Origin: Allolobophora icterica
Taxonomy: Eukaryota > Annelida > Clitellata > Crassiclitellata > Lumbricidae
Assembly: GCA_963556255.1 (NCBI GenBank)
Contig: OY744609.1
Coordinates: 18,047,293-18,111,292 of the forward strand
Length of the DNA stretch: 64,000 bases
Direction: 5' to 3'
Within the stretch, counting starts at the first letter, position 1; each line of letters starts with the position of its first letter. The translations under genes were made by a program, and so were the position numbers. This document shows, piece after piece, positions 23,015 through 36,429 of this stretch. The notes under the pieces were generated by a model. That model saw only the letters and a list, made by a program, of their open reading frames with translations, ran no database searches and was not told the origin of the DNA.

Positions 23015-23079
23015 CAAGTTCAGAAGGGCCCCCAAAAATGTTTGCGCCTAGGGCCCCGTCTTCTGTAAACGCGCCTCTG

Positions 23080-23236
<157 letters not shown>

Positions 23237-23239
23237 GAT

Positions 23240-24510
23240 TTTGCGTACGGGTGCGAACGGGGGGTCGGGGGTCGGACAAAAGTGTACGTACGCAAAATAA
23301 ATTTCTAATTATGACGTCCACTTTAGCCTATTTATAACTCTGTATTGTCCTATAGTTGTCCGATGGCATTTTATTACATTATATAAAAGCCATGTGCAGT
23401 TATTCTGGGCTGTGAAGGAGACACCTATAATTTGTCTATATTGGCCCTCACTCATCCTTCAATGTGGCCTAAAGTGCAGACTTTCGAGACACTTTCTGCA
23501 GCTGGTCTCCCGGGGGGGGGGGGGGAGTGCGTCAAGTGTACGTACGCGGGGGGGTGTGGAAGAAAGTACGCTTGCGAACAGGGGGGAGGGGTCCAATTTT
23601 CCAGGATTTTTGCGTACGTAATATATGGATGGCCCCTAACTCTTACAGAGTTTGTTTTAAGGGTTAGGTCCAAGTGTCTTATAACTGTGAAAGTTACAAT
23701 TGCTTAAATTAATAATAAAAGTGGTAAGCAAATAGGCCCTATACAGTGGATTAAATTTCCATTATCCAAAACGTTTGTGGATTAAATCTCCATCTAAAAA
23801 GGTTTTGCAGTTTGTTAAATTTTGAACGCTACAGCCTTTTATAACAATGTTTGAGCATCATCGCCACAATATAATTATTAACAATGCCCACTACATCAGT
23901 ACAAAGAAGTAGACCTACTGCGACTTCTCCTAACTAGATATTTCTTTTTCGGCTTTACAGAGATAAGCATCACTTTTGAAATATTGTTGATCTGACACGA
24001 GGTGTTAGTAAATTAACAGATAGTTTATCTATAAGAACTCAAACAGAAGCAATGATCAAACGGTTCAGTCTTTGAAGGTCCGACAGTTAAATTTTCCTTG
24101 TACGTTGCTAGCTTTTTCTTTGAGAAGATAATGCTCGAAACTTACAATAATTGTCCTTTGCAGCATTCACTAATCTTGGAACAAAGATGTCGTTTTCTTT
24201 ACATGGCAGTAAAAATTGTATTATTGCTTTTCCATTTGTTGCTGACTTGTCTCTGGTGGTGCGTGACAAGTAGGTGATTAGAGAAACGGTTAAGTTCACA
24301 GTGGATAGACAGCGATAATTGATGATGATGTGGATGACATACTTCGGTGTGATAACACACGGTCGTATGGTCCAAAACAATCAACACGAACACATAGATT
24401 TAAGACACGAAAGAAGGATTTCCTTTTTAAATCGCCCATGTAGACTTTCTTCATTGAATCGCCTACATTTCTCTATGCTTATTGTTCATGCAGATCTTCC
24501 TTTGCGTGTC
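23240..24510. other. No gene seen
   Basis: G-runs of more than 10 at 23511-23525 and several GCGTACG words (23258, 23282, 23540, 23611) echo the nested foldback. Otherwise AT-rich and unassigned. Confidence 0.4.
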
Positions 24511-24899
24511 TGTTTTCAGCCTTACTCTGAAGTTGGCTTTGCTTCACAGTTCGCCCTACTAAAGTTGACTCTCAATATGGAATTTTCATACTTTAATTTA
24601 CTGAAAACCCTTTCAATTTTAAATTACCATAAGATCGAAACCAATAAGAATGTTGAGTTTAAATACACAAGCTAATGTTCAATTCTGTGCGATAAATTGT
24701 TATCTAATAAAAGACTTAAAGCGAAGAATCTGACTTGAAAATACCTAGTGTCTTCACTTTACATCTTGACTTCGAAGTTGGGTTTGTTTTCATGTTGGCC
24801 ATATATCTAAAGTTGACCTTTCGATCTGGACTTTTATATTCGATTTGCTGAAACCCCTCTTCAACTTCAAATTACCATAAGATCGAAACCAATAACAAT

Positions 24900-24917
24900 G
24901 TTATATATATATATATG

Positions 24918-24949
<32 letters not shown>

Positions 24950-24951
24950 CA
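24900..24951. repeat. (TA)n inside the satellite
   Basis: Two TA runs separated by GTTA, bounded by AATGTTA and TAACATT, so self-complementary overall. Confidence 0.85.
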
Positions 24952-25376
24952 TTAAATACACAAGCTAATGTTCAATTCTGTGTTTTAAGTGCTATCTAAC
25001 GAAGATTTAGAGCAGAAGAATCTGAATTTAAAATACCTTGTATCTTCACTTCACATCTTGACTTTGAAGATGGCTTTGCTTTCATATTGGAGCAATGTCT
25101 AACGTTGACCTTCGAAATGGATTTTTATATTTGTTTTGCTGAAATCCCCACTTCAACTTTAAATTACCATAAGATCGAAACCAAAAACAAACATTTTGAG
25201 TTTAAAATTAATAGGCTACACAAGCTAATGTTCAGTTTTGTGCGTGAAAGTGTTATCTAATAAAACATATAAAGCACAAGAATCTGAATTTTAAAATACC
25301 TTGTGTCTTCATTTCTCATCTTGACTTCGAAGTTGGGTTTGCTTTCATGTTAGAGATATAAGAAACTTATCTAAAG

Positions 25377-25788
25377 TAGAGGTGTACCGATAGCCCTTTT
25401 TGCCGATTATGCCGATACCGCGTATAGCCGATTATTGAAATAGCCGATACCGCGTATGAGTCCGATTATTTTGTTATCGCCCAAAATCTATAGGCACACG
25501 ACGTTGTATAAGGGTTATTAAGGAGTTTCCAGTCCTGTCTATAGGCCTAATAGGTCCTTGGTTTCTACGGTGCCTAGTAAGTAGTGCAATGCTAAATATA
25601 AAGCAATAGTAAGAAACAAAACATAGATCTTTGTGTTAATTTTTCTTTTTGTAACGATTATTGTGCAAAAACGTTAATTATAAAGTAATTTGCATCGGCG
25701 CCGATTATTTTTTGCCGGTGTAAATTATGCCGATACCTCTAATAATCGGCCCGATTACGAATGATGCCGATGCATCGGTACAGCTCTA
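25377..25788. mobile_element. hAT-type MITE, TAGAG[G/C]TGTACCGAT ends
   Basis: The left end is TAGAGGTGTACCGATAG; the right end GCATCGGTACAGCTCTA. The exact 8-bp duplication ATCTAAAG lies at 25369-25376 and 25789-25796, splitting a satellite unit at its ATATATCTAAAG site. The interior repeats GCCGATTAT/GCCGATACC motifs on both sides. TAG-type hAT ends are well known. Confidence 0.9.
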
Positions 25789-26257
25789 ATCTAAAGTTGA
25801 CTGTTCGATCTGTACTTTTATATTTGATTTGCAGAAACTCCTCTTTAACTTTAAATTACCACTAGATGTTTGCCAGTCCTAATACGGTGAAAGAAATTTG
25901 AAAACAAATCAATTCGCGAATGCCGTTTTTGGATAGGTTTTCAGTTAACTTCGTTATGTTTCTGGCCACTTAAAACCCGTTAAGCTCTTTCGCAAAGTTT
26001 TAACGAATAAATTATTTTATGTGCGTTTTAAACCGTTAGTTTAAAAGAGCAGCCGTTTACGCTATATTGAAATTTACTTTGGACGAAGTGATCTCCCGTT
26101 TGTGATGTTACTGGTCATTGTGACGTCATCATCCGCGCCTCATATTCACATTTCGGTGTGATCATGCGAGCGTTACAAATTTAATTAATTGATAATAGAA
26201 ATAATAATTGCAGCCATGTGAGAGGTGCATTACGTTTTGTTTGACACACATACACGC

Positions 26258-26258
26258 T

Positions 26259-26295
<37 letters not shown>
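26258..26295. repeat. (CA)n in the satellite interruption
   Basis: About 35 bp CA run bounded by CTGACA on both sides. Confidence 0.9.
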
Positions 26296-26297
<2 letters not shown>

Positions 26298-27065
26298 ACA
26301 AACTTGATGACTTTTCTGTTCTTTTATATTATTAATAAGATTGAAACCAATAACAATGTTGAATTTAGCTTAAATACACAAGGTAATGCTCAATTCTGTG
26401 TTATAAATTAACATAAAATCGAGGGAAACTAATAATGTTGAGTTTAAAATCACAAGCTAATGTTCAATTATGTGTTTTAAAGTGTTATCTAAGAAAGATT
26501 AAAAGCATATGAACTGAATTTAAAATACCTCGTGTCTTCACTTCACATCATGACTTCGAAGTTGGCTTTGCTTACGTGTTGTTGACCGTTCGATCTGGAT
26601 TTTTGTATTTGATTTGCTGAAACCCCTCTTCAACTTTAAATTACCATAAGATTGAAACCAATAGGAATGTTGAGTTTAAATACACAAGAAAATTGTCAAT
26701 TCTGTGTTTTAAAGTACTATCTAATAAAAATTTAAAGCAGAAGAATCTGAATTTAAACTATCTTGTGTTTTCCCATCACATCTTGACTTCGAGGTTGGCT
26801 TTGCTTTCATATTCGAGAATTACCTAAAGTTGACCGTTCGATCTGGATTTTTATATTTGATTTGCTGAAAGCTCCTCTTCAACTTTAAATTACCATAAGA
26901 TCAAAACCAATAAGAATGTTGAATTTAAATACACAAGCTATTGTTCAATTTTATGTGGTAAAGTGTTTTCAAATAAAAGATTTAAAGCAGAAAAATCTGA
27001 ATTTAAAATACCTTGTGTCTTTACTTCGCATCTTGACTTGGAAGATGGCTTTGCTTTCATGGTGG

Positions 27066-27153
<88 letters not shown>

Positions 27154-27178
27154 GTGTGTGTGTGTGTGTTTGTGTGTG
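27066..27178. repeat. (CA)n then (TG)n at the GGCCA site of a satellite unit
   Basis: About 85 bp of CA switching through CATATG to TG. It follows TTTCATGGTGGCCA, where other units read GTTGGCCATATATC. Confidence 0.92.
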
Positions 27179-28134
27179 TCACTAATGTTGATTGTTCGAT
27201 CTGGACTGTTATATTTGATTTGCTGAAAACTCCTCTTCAACTTTAAATTACCATAATATTGAAAATAAATAGCAATGTTGAGTTTAAATACATAAGGTAA
27301 TGCTCAATTCTGTGTTTTATAGTGTTATCAAATAAAAGATTTAAAGCAGAAGAATCTGAATTTGAAAAACCTCGTGTCTTCACTTCACATCTTGATTTCG
27401 AAGTTGGGTTTGCTTTCATATTGCAGATATATCTATAGTTGAAATTCGATATGGATTTTTATATTTGATTTTCGGAAAAACTCACTTCAACTTTAAATTA
27501 CTTTAAATTACCATAAGATTGAAACCAATAACAATGTTGAGTTTAAATACACAAGCTAATGCTCAATTCTATGTTGTAAAGTGGTATCTAATAAAGATTT
27601 AGAGCACAAGAATCTGATTTAAAATACCTTGTGTTTTCCCTTCACATCTTGACTTCGAAGTTAGGTTTGCTTTCATATTGGAGATAATAGGCCTATCTAC
27701 AATTTAAATGCGATGTGGATTTTTATATTTTTTTGATTTTCGGAAACCCCTCTTCAACTTTAAATTACCATAAGATTGAAACCAATAACAATGTTGAGTT
27801 TAAATACACAAGATAATGTTCAATTCTATGCTTTAAAGTGTTATCTAATAAAGATTTAAAACAAAAGAATCTGAATTTGAAATACTTTGTCTTTACTTCA
27901 CATCTTGACTTCGAAGTTTGGTTTGCTTTTATATTCGAGATATATCTAAAGTTGACCGTTCGATCATGATTTTTATATTTGGTTTGCTGAAAGCTCCTCT
28001 TCAACGTCAACTTTTCAAAGTTATGTGTTAAAGTGTTATCTAACAGAAGATTTAAAGCAAAAAATCTGAATTTAAAATACCTTGTGTCTTTGCTTCGCAT
28101 CTTGACTTGGAGGTTGGCTTTGCTTTCATGGTGG

Positions 28135-28454
<320 letters not shown>

Positions 28455-28929
28455 TGATGTTGATCGTTCGATCTGGACTGTTATATTTGATTTGCTGAAA
28501 GCGCCTCTTCAACTTTAAATTACCATAAGATCGCAACCAATAAGAATCTTGAGTTTAAATACACAAGCTAATGTTCAATTTTGTGCGTCAAAGTATTATC
28601 TAATAAAAGATTTAAAGCAGAAAAATCAGAAATTTAAAATACCTTGTCTCTTCACTTCACATTTTGACTTCGAAGTTGGCTCTGCTTTTATGTTGGCCAT
28701 ATATCTAAAGTTGGCCGTTCGATCTGGATTTGTATGAAAACCCCTCTGCAACTTCAAATTACCATACTAAACCAATAACAGTGCTGAGTTTAAATACACA
28801 AGAAAATGTTCAATTCGGTGTTTTAAAGTGTTATCTAATAACGAAAATGAATTTAAAATACCTGGTCTCTTCACATCTTGAGTTTGAAGTTAGCCTTTTA
28901 TTTTCATGTTCACCAGACTAAAGCTGATT

Positions 28930-29363
28930 TTCTACATTTTTAAAATATGCTGAAGACATCTTACTTCAGCTCGTCTTTTCTTCTGAAGCATGATCTCTGT
29001 GTAGTTTAACCCTGAAGAATTGATTAAAAAATCGTCAGTGTTTAAGTTGTCGGCAGTGCCTTGGGTTCAGCCCCCTATGTTTCCTTCTAACCCCTCAACC
29101 AAGTTACTGAACAGAGTTGATGCCAGGTTATGATTCCCCAGCTCTTCCATGGCATCAATGATCCGCCTCTTATAGAAAACTGTTATTGTTAGGCTTAAAG
29201 TAGGCTGGTATGCGGTGTTTGAACAAAGCTAATCATGGCTAGCAACGAAATAAGTTACAAGGCATGGTTCATGAATTCTGTGAACAAAAGTGTAAGACTC
29301 GTAGATTACGTTTTCTAATTTTTACATACGCGTAATCAGATGTGTTATCATTGTAAATTTTTT
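28930..29363. other. No gene seen
   Basis: Ordinary AT-rich sequence after the satellite. No recognised element. Confidence 0.4.
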
Positions 29364-29364
29364 A

Positions 29365-29390
29365 CCCGTGGTGCAAATGATCTCTCGGGA
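29365..29390 (-). repeat. Retroelement 3'-end hairpin (copy 5)
   Basis: CCCGTGG, loop, TCTCTCGGGA. On the minus strand it lies directly after the stop of remnant C and is followed by AAAAAATTTACAATG. It shares GGCTCCGGAGAA upstream with the GGCTCGACTAAAG-type region of copy B only weakly. Confidence 0.55.
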
Positions 29391-29406
29391 CTTAAAATGG
29401 CTCCGG

Positions 29407-29868
29407 AGAATAGTTACTGTCTGGGTTGGCTAAGACTCGTCAAGTTCTGGCAGGGAGAAAGTGCGCTTCGAAATTCGACTGCACTAAATCGTTGCATGAT
29501 AACTTAGAGGCGTTGGAAAATAGTCTCCAGATACGTGGGTGAGAAGGTGCTCAAGGCCCGTCATAAAATCAAGGCCAGCGTTGTTCATAGGGTCCAGAGT
29601 TTCGTAGGCCACCGGAACAAAATGATACTGCAGCAGGAGTGGATTGTATTTGGATATTTTCCTGGAAGCCGTTAGTTCCGCGGCCTCGCCTGTCCAAAGA
29701 GATGTAGCAGTCAAGTATAAGCCGCCAAAGTGGTCTGTCACGGTGACAATCCAGATCAAACTGCGACCATTGCGTCATGGGATTAAAGTCTGAGCCCGTC
29801 GGATCTTTTGCCATAAGTTCCAGATAGGCCAGGTGGTTCTTTGATTGCGGGGATACCAGCGCGAGCAA
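29407..29868 (-). pseudogene. Retroelement C-terminal domain remnant, copy C (frameshifted)
   Basis: Three minus-strand frames must be combined. One (29868-29600) has MLALVSPQSKNHLAYLELMA, not assigned. The second has VTVTDHFGGLYLTATSLWTG, ASRKISKYNPLLLQYHFVPV and AYETLDPMNNAGLDFMTG, matching copy A. The third, after a frameshift near 29510-29490, has MQRFSAVEFRSALS and ends at TAA (29407-29409). Order and spacing agree with copy A. Broken by at least two frameshifts, hence a pseudogene. Confidence 0.7.
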
Positions 29869-29879
29869 GGCTTCGACAG

Positions 29880-31095
29880 ACTAAGTCGTTTAAGACGACA
29901 AGCCGGGCGAAGCGAGCGAGACCCAAGTTGCAAGAATGTCCATTCTTGTTTGTTTTGTAGGCCTACATAACTTTAAAGAGGAAGCTGAAATATCCCGTCA
30001 GTCGTAAGTCTATTCGTGTGCAACATATTAAAAACATTAGATTTTTGACCTCCGTTCGTGTACTTTGGTAATCTTTAAAATTGTGGATCTCCAGCTCGTT
30101 ATCGACAAATAAGACACTGAAAATGTCTGCATATAAATGCTATATGCATATTATGCATGTAGGCTATGTATCTGCGATATGTGCTTGCATATAGACCTAT
30201 GTGTGTGTGTGGTAGGCCCCTATTATGCAAAAACTCTGTATAGGCCTATAACTAAACTAGCGTGTTTTGGTTTTATGAAACGATTACAGGCCTTACTTAC
30301 GTCGGTTTATCTTTGCATTGCTCAATTGTTTGGGCGAATAGTTAATTACAAATTCTATAAAGCATTTTAATTCTTCATTTATTTGTTGCTTTGGTGGTAG
30401 ATCTGTTATTAGTGTATCACCGACAGAAATCATAGTTATCCACTCACCTCTAAAATCTCGTCCGTATTTCTCACCGCTCTGCCGACTCTTTTCATTCGAA
30501 TATTTCGATAACAGAAGATTATAGGTACCTTGTAATATCGATAACCTTGCTGATCTTCTTATAGCTGGACATCAAGCTTGTCATTTCAGAAGAAATGCAT
30601 TAAAATGAATCTAAAATGGAAGAAATCTTATACCAAAACGTACGTCCGTCTACAGCGAAAACGTTGCCACGATAAAGGATTTTACGTCATCGATGGCTTT
30701 TGTTTTACCAGACGACGTCATCAATCAGATGTGTTATCATTTTTTTCATTATGGTAATATCTGCAACAGCCTACTGTAGTGCACAGGGCATCAATTGACT
30801 GTCGCTTCTAAGAATGCATATAATAATTATGTTTACTTAGGCCTACAATTACATTCTGAGATCAGCGCTTGTGGGACAACACTAGTCGAGGTCGATGCGA
30901 CACAAGAGATCAGAAGACAGGTAGATAAGCACTCCGTTAAATAAATGTTATCACGAACCGAATCGACTACGTTAGATAACTTGCAGAACCTCGCATCAGC
31001 AACAGAAGACCAGCGGATCCATCAGACCTAATGGCCTACTGTTCTGGTTAGAGGAGGACGGCGAGGCAATCATCCTTTTAATGACACAGCAGAGT
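29880..31095. other. No gene seen
   Basis: CAGATGTGTTATCATT occurs at 30726, as at 29338, suggesting shared repeat DNA. Otherwise unassigned. Confidence 0.4.
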
Positions 31096-31099
31096 CGTT

Positions 31100-31250
31100 A
31101 AACAGAAACTACTACTACTACTACCACCATCACCACAACCACCACCACCACCACCACCACCATTGCTACCACCACCACCACTACCTACTACTACCGCTAC
31201 TACTACCGCTACTACTACTGCTACCACTTCTACCACTACTACTTTTACTA
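31100..31250. repeat. Imperfect (CTA)n/(CCA)n array
   Basis: About 150 bp of CTA, CCA, TAC and CCG triplets. The minus-strand valine/glycine-rich frame is an artefact. Confidence 0.9.
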
Positions 31251-31337
31251 TTTTTAAAAATTCTGCTAAGGGCAATGTGAAGTAAGGTCAAGCACGGGTT
31301 CTCTAAGAATGCATTTGCTATTAGTTCTAATAGTGCT

Positions 31338-31527
31338 CAGTGGCGGCGCCAGACATTTTTAAACCAGGGCATAGCCAGGGCAGTCATATAAGTAACCAGT
31401 GCAGAGGGCGATTTATGCCCCGAACAAAATGTGGGCAGGGCAAATATTCTGGCAGTGCAACGACCAGGGCAAAGGCTTTTTGACCAGGGCATTTGCCCTG
31501 GCTCGCCCTGGTGTAGCGCCGCCTCTG
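31338..31527. mobile_element. hAT-type MITE, CAGTGGCGGCGCCAG ends
   Basis: The left end is CAGTGGCGGCGCCAGAC; the right end GTGTAGCGCCGCCTCTG, giving a TIR of CAG[T/A]GGCGGCGC. The exact 8-bp duplication ATAGTGCT lies at 31330-31337 and 31528-31535. Internally CCAGGGC/GCCCTGG words repeat. 190 bp. Confidence 0.9.
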
Positions 31528-31539
31528 ATAGTGCTATTA

Positions 31540-32645
31540 GTTCTAATTGTGCTATGTTTGATGTCTCAAAGCTTCTAGTTATACCCAAATTCATCTGAAT
31601 AATAAATCAGCAACCATGATTTAGAAACAGATACGCTTCTATTATACACTTTGGTATATTTAACTGCGTCAAGTTCACCTTTAATGTCTAACGACATAAG
31701 GACGTCAACCGGGGAAAGCTACCATGTTGGGAGCTTAAACGACGTTACAACGACGTCTTTAAACCGTACAAAGGCTATTTTCATACAGGGTACATAGCCT
31801 ACATGTGCCATGATTTTAATATAACTAAGCGATGTAGTGTGGGTCGGATGGTCGGTCGAACAGTTGCATTAGCGTCGTGGAATATGAGTTCTTGGCTGCC
31901 ATATCTGCAGTTGATAGATCATAGCTGTTCATAATCATACTCATAAACTCGATAATTTTTGAAGCGCTACGCGTAGGCAAAGCGCTCGGGCCAATGCGTC
32001 GTGTCAGAAAGGTTGTCCAGTGCTACCGTATGAAGAACTAAGTCCGAGATGTGAAACAGAAAAGCTTTTACGGTGAAATGGGGAGCCGACGAATAGGATG
32101 GATCGGGGTGATTTCCTGAAGGGGTTGGACTTTAAGAGAGCTTGATGTGTGATGGATAAGGATGGGGGATTAACACAGGACTGGGGAGGAAAGGATAATT
32201 TGCAGCACTCGTAGAACTTCGACTTGTTAGTAATATCTCTGACAACCCGCGAAACGCAGGTCGAGCTGCAGAGTGCTTCGAATCCAATTTCCGTAGATGA
32301 ATCGAAACGTTCTGAATAACCAGTGCGTCGAACAGCCAGTTCGGACAATTGAGAATGACCAATGTCTGGACAGTTGAGGATGACCAAGGTGACTGCCGAC
32401 TTGCAGATTGCAGCTACATGTCAAAAGATAAAACCACGAGTAACTAAGGCATACATTAGTACTAATCTAATGACTTCTAAAGCGCCCTTAACATAATGCA
32501 CAAGGCATCAATCCTTTCAACTGAAACTATAGTCAAAGTATATATGAGTCCATCAGAGAAGGAAGCTTGGAAATCAATAAGTCAGAGAAACCAGAAGTGA
32601 AGCTAAGGATGGTAAGCAAGCTGACATAGATGAGTCTTAAGTTTA
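31540..32645. other. No gene seen
   Basis: A short direct repeat (GGACAATTGAGAATGACCAA / GGACAGTTGAGGATGACCAA) lies at 32343-32391. A reverse fragment CTTCTAAAGCGCCC near 32474 belongs to the GCGCTATA family. Nothing coding. Confidence 0.4.
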
Positions 32646-32659
32646 GATCTGAATGACAT

Positions 32660-32692
32660 TATATATATTATATATATGTATGCATATATATG

Positions 32693-32724
<32 letters not shown>

Positions 32725-32725
32725 T
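32660..32725. repeat. (TA)n tract, probable LINE 3' tail
   Basis: TA/TATG repeats directly after the LINE end on the minus strand (ACTTAAAGAAGATATATATA). Confidence 0.8.
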
Positions 32726-32728
32726 TCT

Positions 32729-34855
32729 TTAAGTTCTCTGCCCTTCGGCAGGTTTCCACTTCCAATGACGCCATTCTTCTCTTCGCTGTGCTTTTCTCTT
32801 CAGTCCGCTGTATCCTTCGGTCATCATCCATCCAAGCATCATCTGTCGCGGTCTTCCTCTCCTTCTCCTTCCCTCCAATCTCCCCTCTATGATTTCTCTC
32901 AAGAGGGAGTCTCCTCTTAATATGTGTCCAATCCAGTTCTTTTGTCTTTCTCTTAACGTTGTCATCAGTGATCTTTTTTCTTCTACTCTTTGCAACACCT
33001 CTTCATTTGTCATTCGCTCCGTCCAGCTCACCTTTTCCATTTTTCTCCATATCCACATCTCAAAGGCCTCCAATCTCTTGATATCCTCTTTCCTGATGGT
33101 CCACGTCTCCGACCCATACAGTACCACACTCCATACCAGTGCCTTGACAAGTCTCTTCTTTAGGTCTTTGCTCAGTCCTCCTCTCATCAACTCTCCTCTT
33201 TTCGTGAACGCGTCTTTTCCCAATACTATCCTTCGTTTAATATCACTATGGCATCTTGCATCTGTTGTTATCACACTTCCCAAGTAGCAAAAGCTCTTGA
33301 CCTGTTCCACCTCCTCTCCATTTATTGTTATTTTCATTTCGATCTCCTCCTCCCCTGCACTTATCCTCATAATCTTTGTCTTTCCGATATTTATCTTCAT
33401 GTTGTATTTTATTGAGGTCCTGTTTAGTTGGTCCATCAATTTCTGCAGTCCTTCTTGTGTAGTTGCGATCATTGCTTGGTCGTCAGCAAATCTTAAGGCT
33501 CTTATGAGTCTTCCACCCACTTTTATACCCTCTCCTGTCTGTTCCATTGCCTCTTGTATCAGTTCTTCTATGTATATGTTGAAGAGAATTGGTGATAGTG
33601 GGCATCCTTGCCTTACTCCCCTACCAATTTCTCCTTCCTCTGAGAACTCCCCTTCTATTCTTATCTTTACTTTTTGGTTCAAATATAGATTTCCTATTAG
33701 CCTCCTGTCCCTCCAATCTATGCCCCTTCGTCTGAGTGCATTCATCAGCTTTTTCCAATCTACTCTGTCAAACGCCTTCTCATAATCCACAAAACAGATA
33801 TAGACCTCTTGGCCGTACTCTAAACTTCTTTCCGTTAGCACCCTCAGGGCTCCGATGGCGTCCCTTGTTCCTCTACCCTTTCTGAATCCAAATTGGTCCT
33901 CTCCTAGACCTTTGTCCGCTTCTACCCTTGCCTGGATTCTCTTTGTGATTATCTTCAGCATGATCTTGGCTGCGTGTGGTAGTAGGCTAATTGTTCTATG
34001 GTCCTTACAAGCCGTTGCATTATTTTTCTTCTTTATGGGGATCATGATGGTCTGTAGGAAGTCCTCAGGCCACTTCCCAGTGCTGTATATATCCTGGCAT
34101 GGTCTTACTAGTTCTCCTGTTGCTTTTTCTCCCAAGTTCTTAAGTATTTCAGCTGGGATGTTATCCACGCCTTCTGCTTTATTGTTCTTCATGTCGCTAA
34201 TTGCTGCTAGTACCTCGTCTCTCAGCACTTCTGGGCCTACATCGTCTCCCGTCCCCCTGCATGTTCCCTCATCTAGATCCGTCGGCTTTTCCTGACTCTG
34301 GTACAAATCTTCGACGTATTCTTTCCAACGATTTCGGATCTCCCCTGGATCTTGTAATATCTTTCCCTCTTTATCCTCTACTGCTATTCCTCCTTCTCTT
34401 GTTGGTCTTTTTGTCAGCTTTCTCACTTTTTCATATACTTGATCGTAACTTCCCTTTGCCTGTAGTTCTTCTAGTTCTTGACATTTCTCCTCCCACCATT
34501 TTTCTCTTGCCTTCTTTGTTGTTCGTCTCAATTTGTTATTTAACCTTCTATATTCCTTTTTTGCTTCTTCTGTGCTCTGGTGTTTCCATTTCCTTCTTTC
34601 CTCCATTTCCTGTATCATTTCCGTTGTTATCCAAGGTTTCCGCGGTGTTTGTCCCTGCTGCTGCCCCACTGTACTCATCGCCTCCCGTATGATAGTCTCC
34701 TTTAGCCCTCTCCATCTTTCCTCTGTTGTGGCTGTTTCCATCTCTATGATACTCTCTTCTATTCTCTCTGCCAGTACATTGCTATTTGTCTTTAGTTTCT
34801 CCTTATTCCATTTGTTAACCTTCTTTCTTTTCTTCCTGATGAGTTTTAGCTGTAG
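32729..34855 (-). mobile_element. 5'-truncated LINE with open reverse-transcriptase frame
   Basis: The minus-strand open frame covers 670 codons from ATG at 34741, and the same frame continues upstream to about 34855 (LQLKLIRKKRKKVNKWNKEK) before ending in AT-rich DNA. Reverse-transcriptase blocks are visible: D-Q-F-G-F-R at 282-287, F-V-D-Y-E-K-A-F-D at 317-325, G-V-R-Q-G-C-P-L-S-P at 375-384 and catalytic F-A-D-D at 418-421, with C-Y-L-G-S and Y-G-S-E-T-W downstream. The tail has R-R-R-R-G-R-P-R-Q. These fit an APE-type non-LTR retrotransposon (RTE/I-like region; clade not resolved). The apurinic endonuclease domain is absent, so it is 5'-truncated and cannot move by itself. No stop codon interrupts the reverse transcriptase, so the insertion looks fairly young. 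It is flanked by TA-rich DNA on both sides. Confidence 0.92.
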
Positions 34856-34879
34856 GTGTTATTTATATTTTATATATTT

Positions 34880-34920
34880 TATTATGTGTTATTTATATTT
34901 TATATATATATATATATAAA
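34880..34920. repeat. (TA)n tract at the LINE 5' junction
   Basis: TTATTTATATTTTATATAT occurs twice (34859-34877 and 34887-34906), ending in a TA run. Confidence 0.8.
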
Positions 34921-34929
34921 AGGCGTTTA

Positions 34930-36030
34930 TTACTGTTCAGACTGAAGAACCTTTGACTCCAGGACCGTGTTCTATGTGAACAATTTCTATGCAGAGAAGT
35001 GTCTAATCTAAACCAATGGGCTATAAACTAATGACTTCTAAAGCGCCCAAACGGTTTTAAGAATTTGAGTTTTAAGTTTCATTCTGGATGATAGCGGAGA
35101 GCTGACAGAACCAGAACGCACACAAAGTATGTACACGTACTTACGCATTTATGTACGCATGTATGTATGTGTTTATGTGTGTGCATGTGTGTAGATATGT
35201 ACATGAATGTATGTTTAATATGAACAGCTGTAAAGAACCACAAAGCCACTGTGCATGTTAGCCTAAACCCAACACAGGTGCAAACAGGTGAACGCCAACA
35301 ACTTATAGCATATAACTTATTCACACACATGAGCGCTGTATGAGAAGTTTCTCTTGAAATGGCGCTATACAAATTTACCATTACGGTTACGATTACGATA
35401 TTCGGTAAACCAACAGTAATTAGTAAGCGAACGGTTACACACGGCGGCTTATCTGACTCGGTCTCGGCGTTCGGGTTTCGAATCCAAGTGCATCAAAGGA
35501 AATGGACAATTTATCGCCAAGCTCTAGAAACCGTCAGAAGCACTCTCACTTGGTCTTAAGGGTTTATCCTTCAGACGTTGCCTAGCAACACACCTCTAAT
35601 GAAGACTTTCGTTGTGAGAGGCGTGTAGTGATAAAATTGTTATTGTAATCGCAAATTTATATAGCGCAGTATCAAAATAAACTCATCGAAGGAGCTCCTG
35701 ACCACAAAACCACTATCGATTATAACTTATTTCCAGCGCTTACGGAAAGGAGGGAAGACGGACCAAGGAGCTCCTGTCGCAGACTTCTTTGCTGGACTGG
35801 GAGCTTCACCTCATACTAACGAATCATAATCCCGACATGGGCTACAAAAAACCGAGATTATGGATGGAACGTATTTGCATGAGATCGTCATTGGTGACTT
35901 TCTCTTGTCAGCTGAGCATTACTTGCTTAAAGGATGAACTCGTCGTTTCTAATGAATTTTAACACCACTTATGACAGTCAGCAGTGCATCGGGTGTGATT
36001 TGGCTAACACTCATAGGTTAAGTGTCTAGA
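34930..36030. other. No gene seen; several GCGCTATA-type tails
   Basis: GGCGCTATACAAATTTACC at 35360 (followed by ATTACGGTTACGATTACG) and AAATTTATATAGCGC at 35655 are LINE/SINE 3' tails in both orientations. At 35440-35490 GGGTTTCGAATCC resembles a tRNA B box, but a complete tRNA cannot be drawn. Confidence 0.45.
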
Positions 36031-36039
36031 TACATAGAT

Positions 36040-36269
36040 ACATACATGCGTACGTACGTAAGTACATACATACATACATTTGTACACACATACACACATA
36101 TATACATACGTATACATACCCATACACAGATGTACAATTGTACATACATACAAACATGCGCGCACCACATACATACATGCATGCATGCATACATACATAC
36201 ATACATACATACATACATACATACATACATACATACATACATACATACATACATACATACATACATACA

Positions 36270-36303
<34 letters not shown>

Positions 36304-36420
36304 CATACATACATACATACATACATACATACATACACGTACACATGCATACATACGTGCATACATACACGCACATACATACATGCAAACACATGCACAC
36401 ATACATTTACACACCTACAT
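36040..36420. repeat. (ACAT)n microsatellite
   Basis: Core of about 150 bp pure CATA units (36175-36335) with degenerate flanks. All long frames here are Tyr/Ile/His repeats and not genes. Confidence 0.95.
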
Positions 36421-36429
36421 ACAGACAAA

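Larger units (their letters stand above)
21889..23079. mobile_element. hAT-type element, CAGAGGCGCGTTTAC family, with nested insertions (copy A)
   Basis: The left end is CAGAGGCGCGTTTACC; the right end GTAAACGCGCCTCTG. The 8-bp duplication CTACTACT occurs at 21881-21888 and 23080-23087, inside an ACT microsatellite. The subterminal blocks GGCGCGCGCCTAGGGCCCCC (left) and TTTGCGCCTAGGGCCCC (right) are shared with copy B at 43768-44052, which lacks the 0.9-kb interior. Confidence 0.88.
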
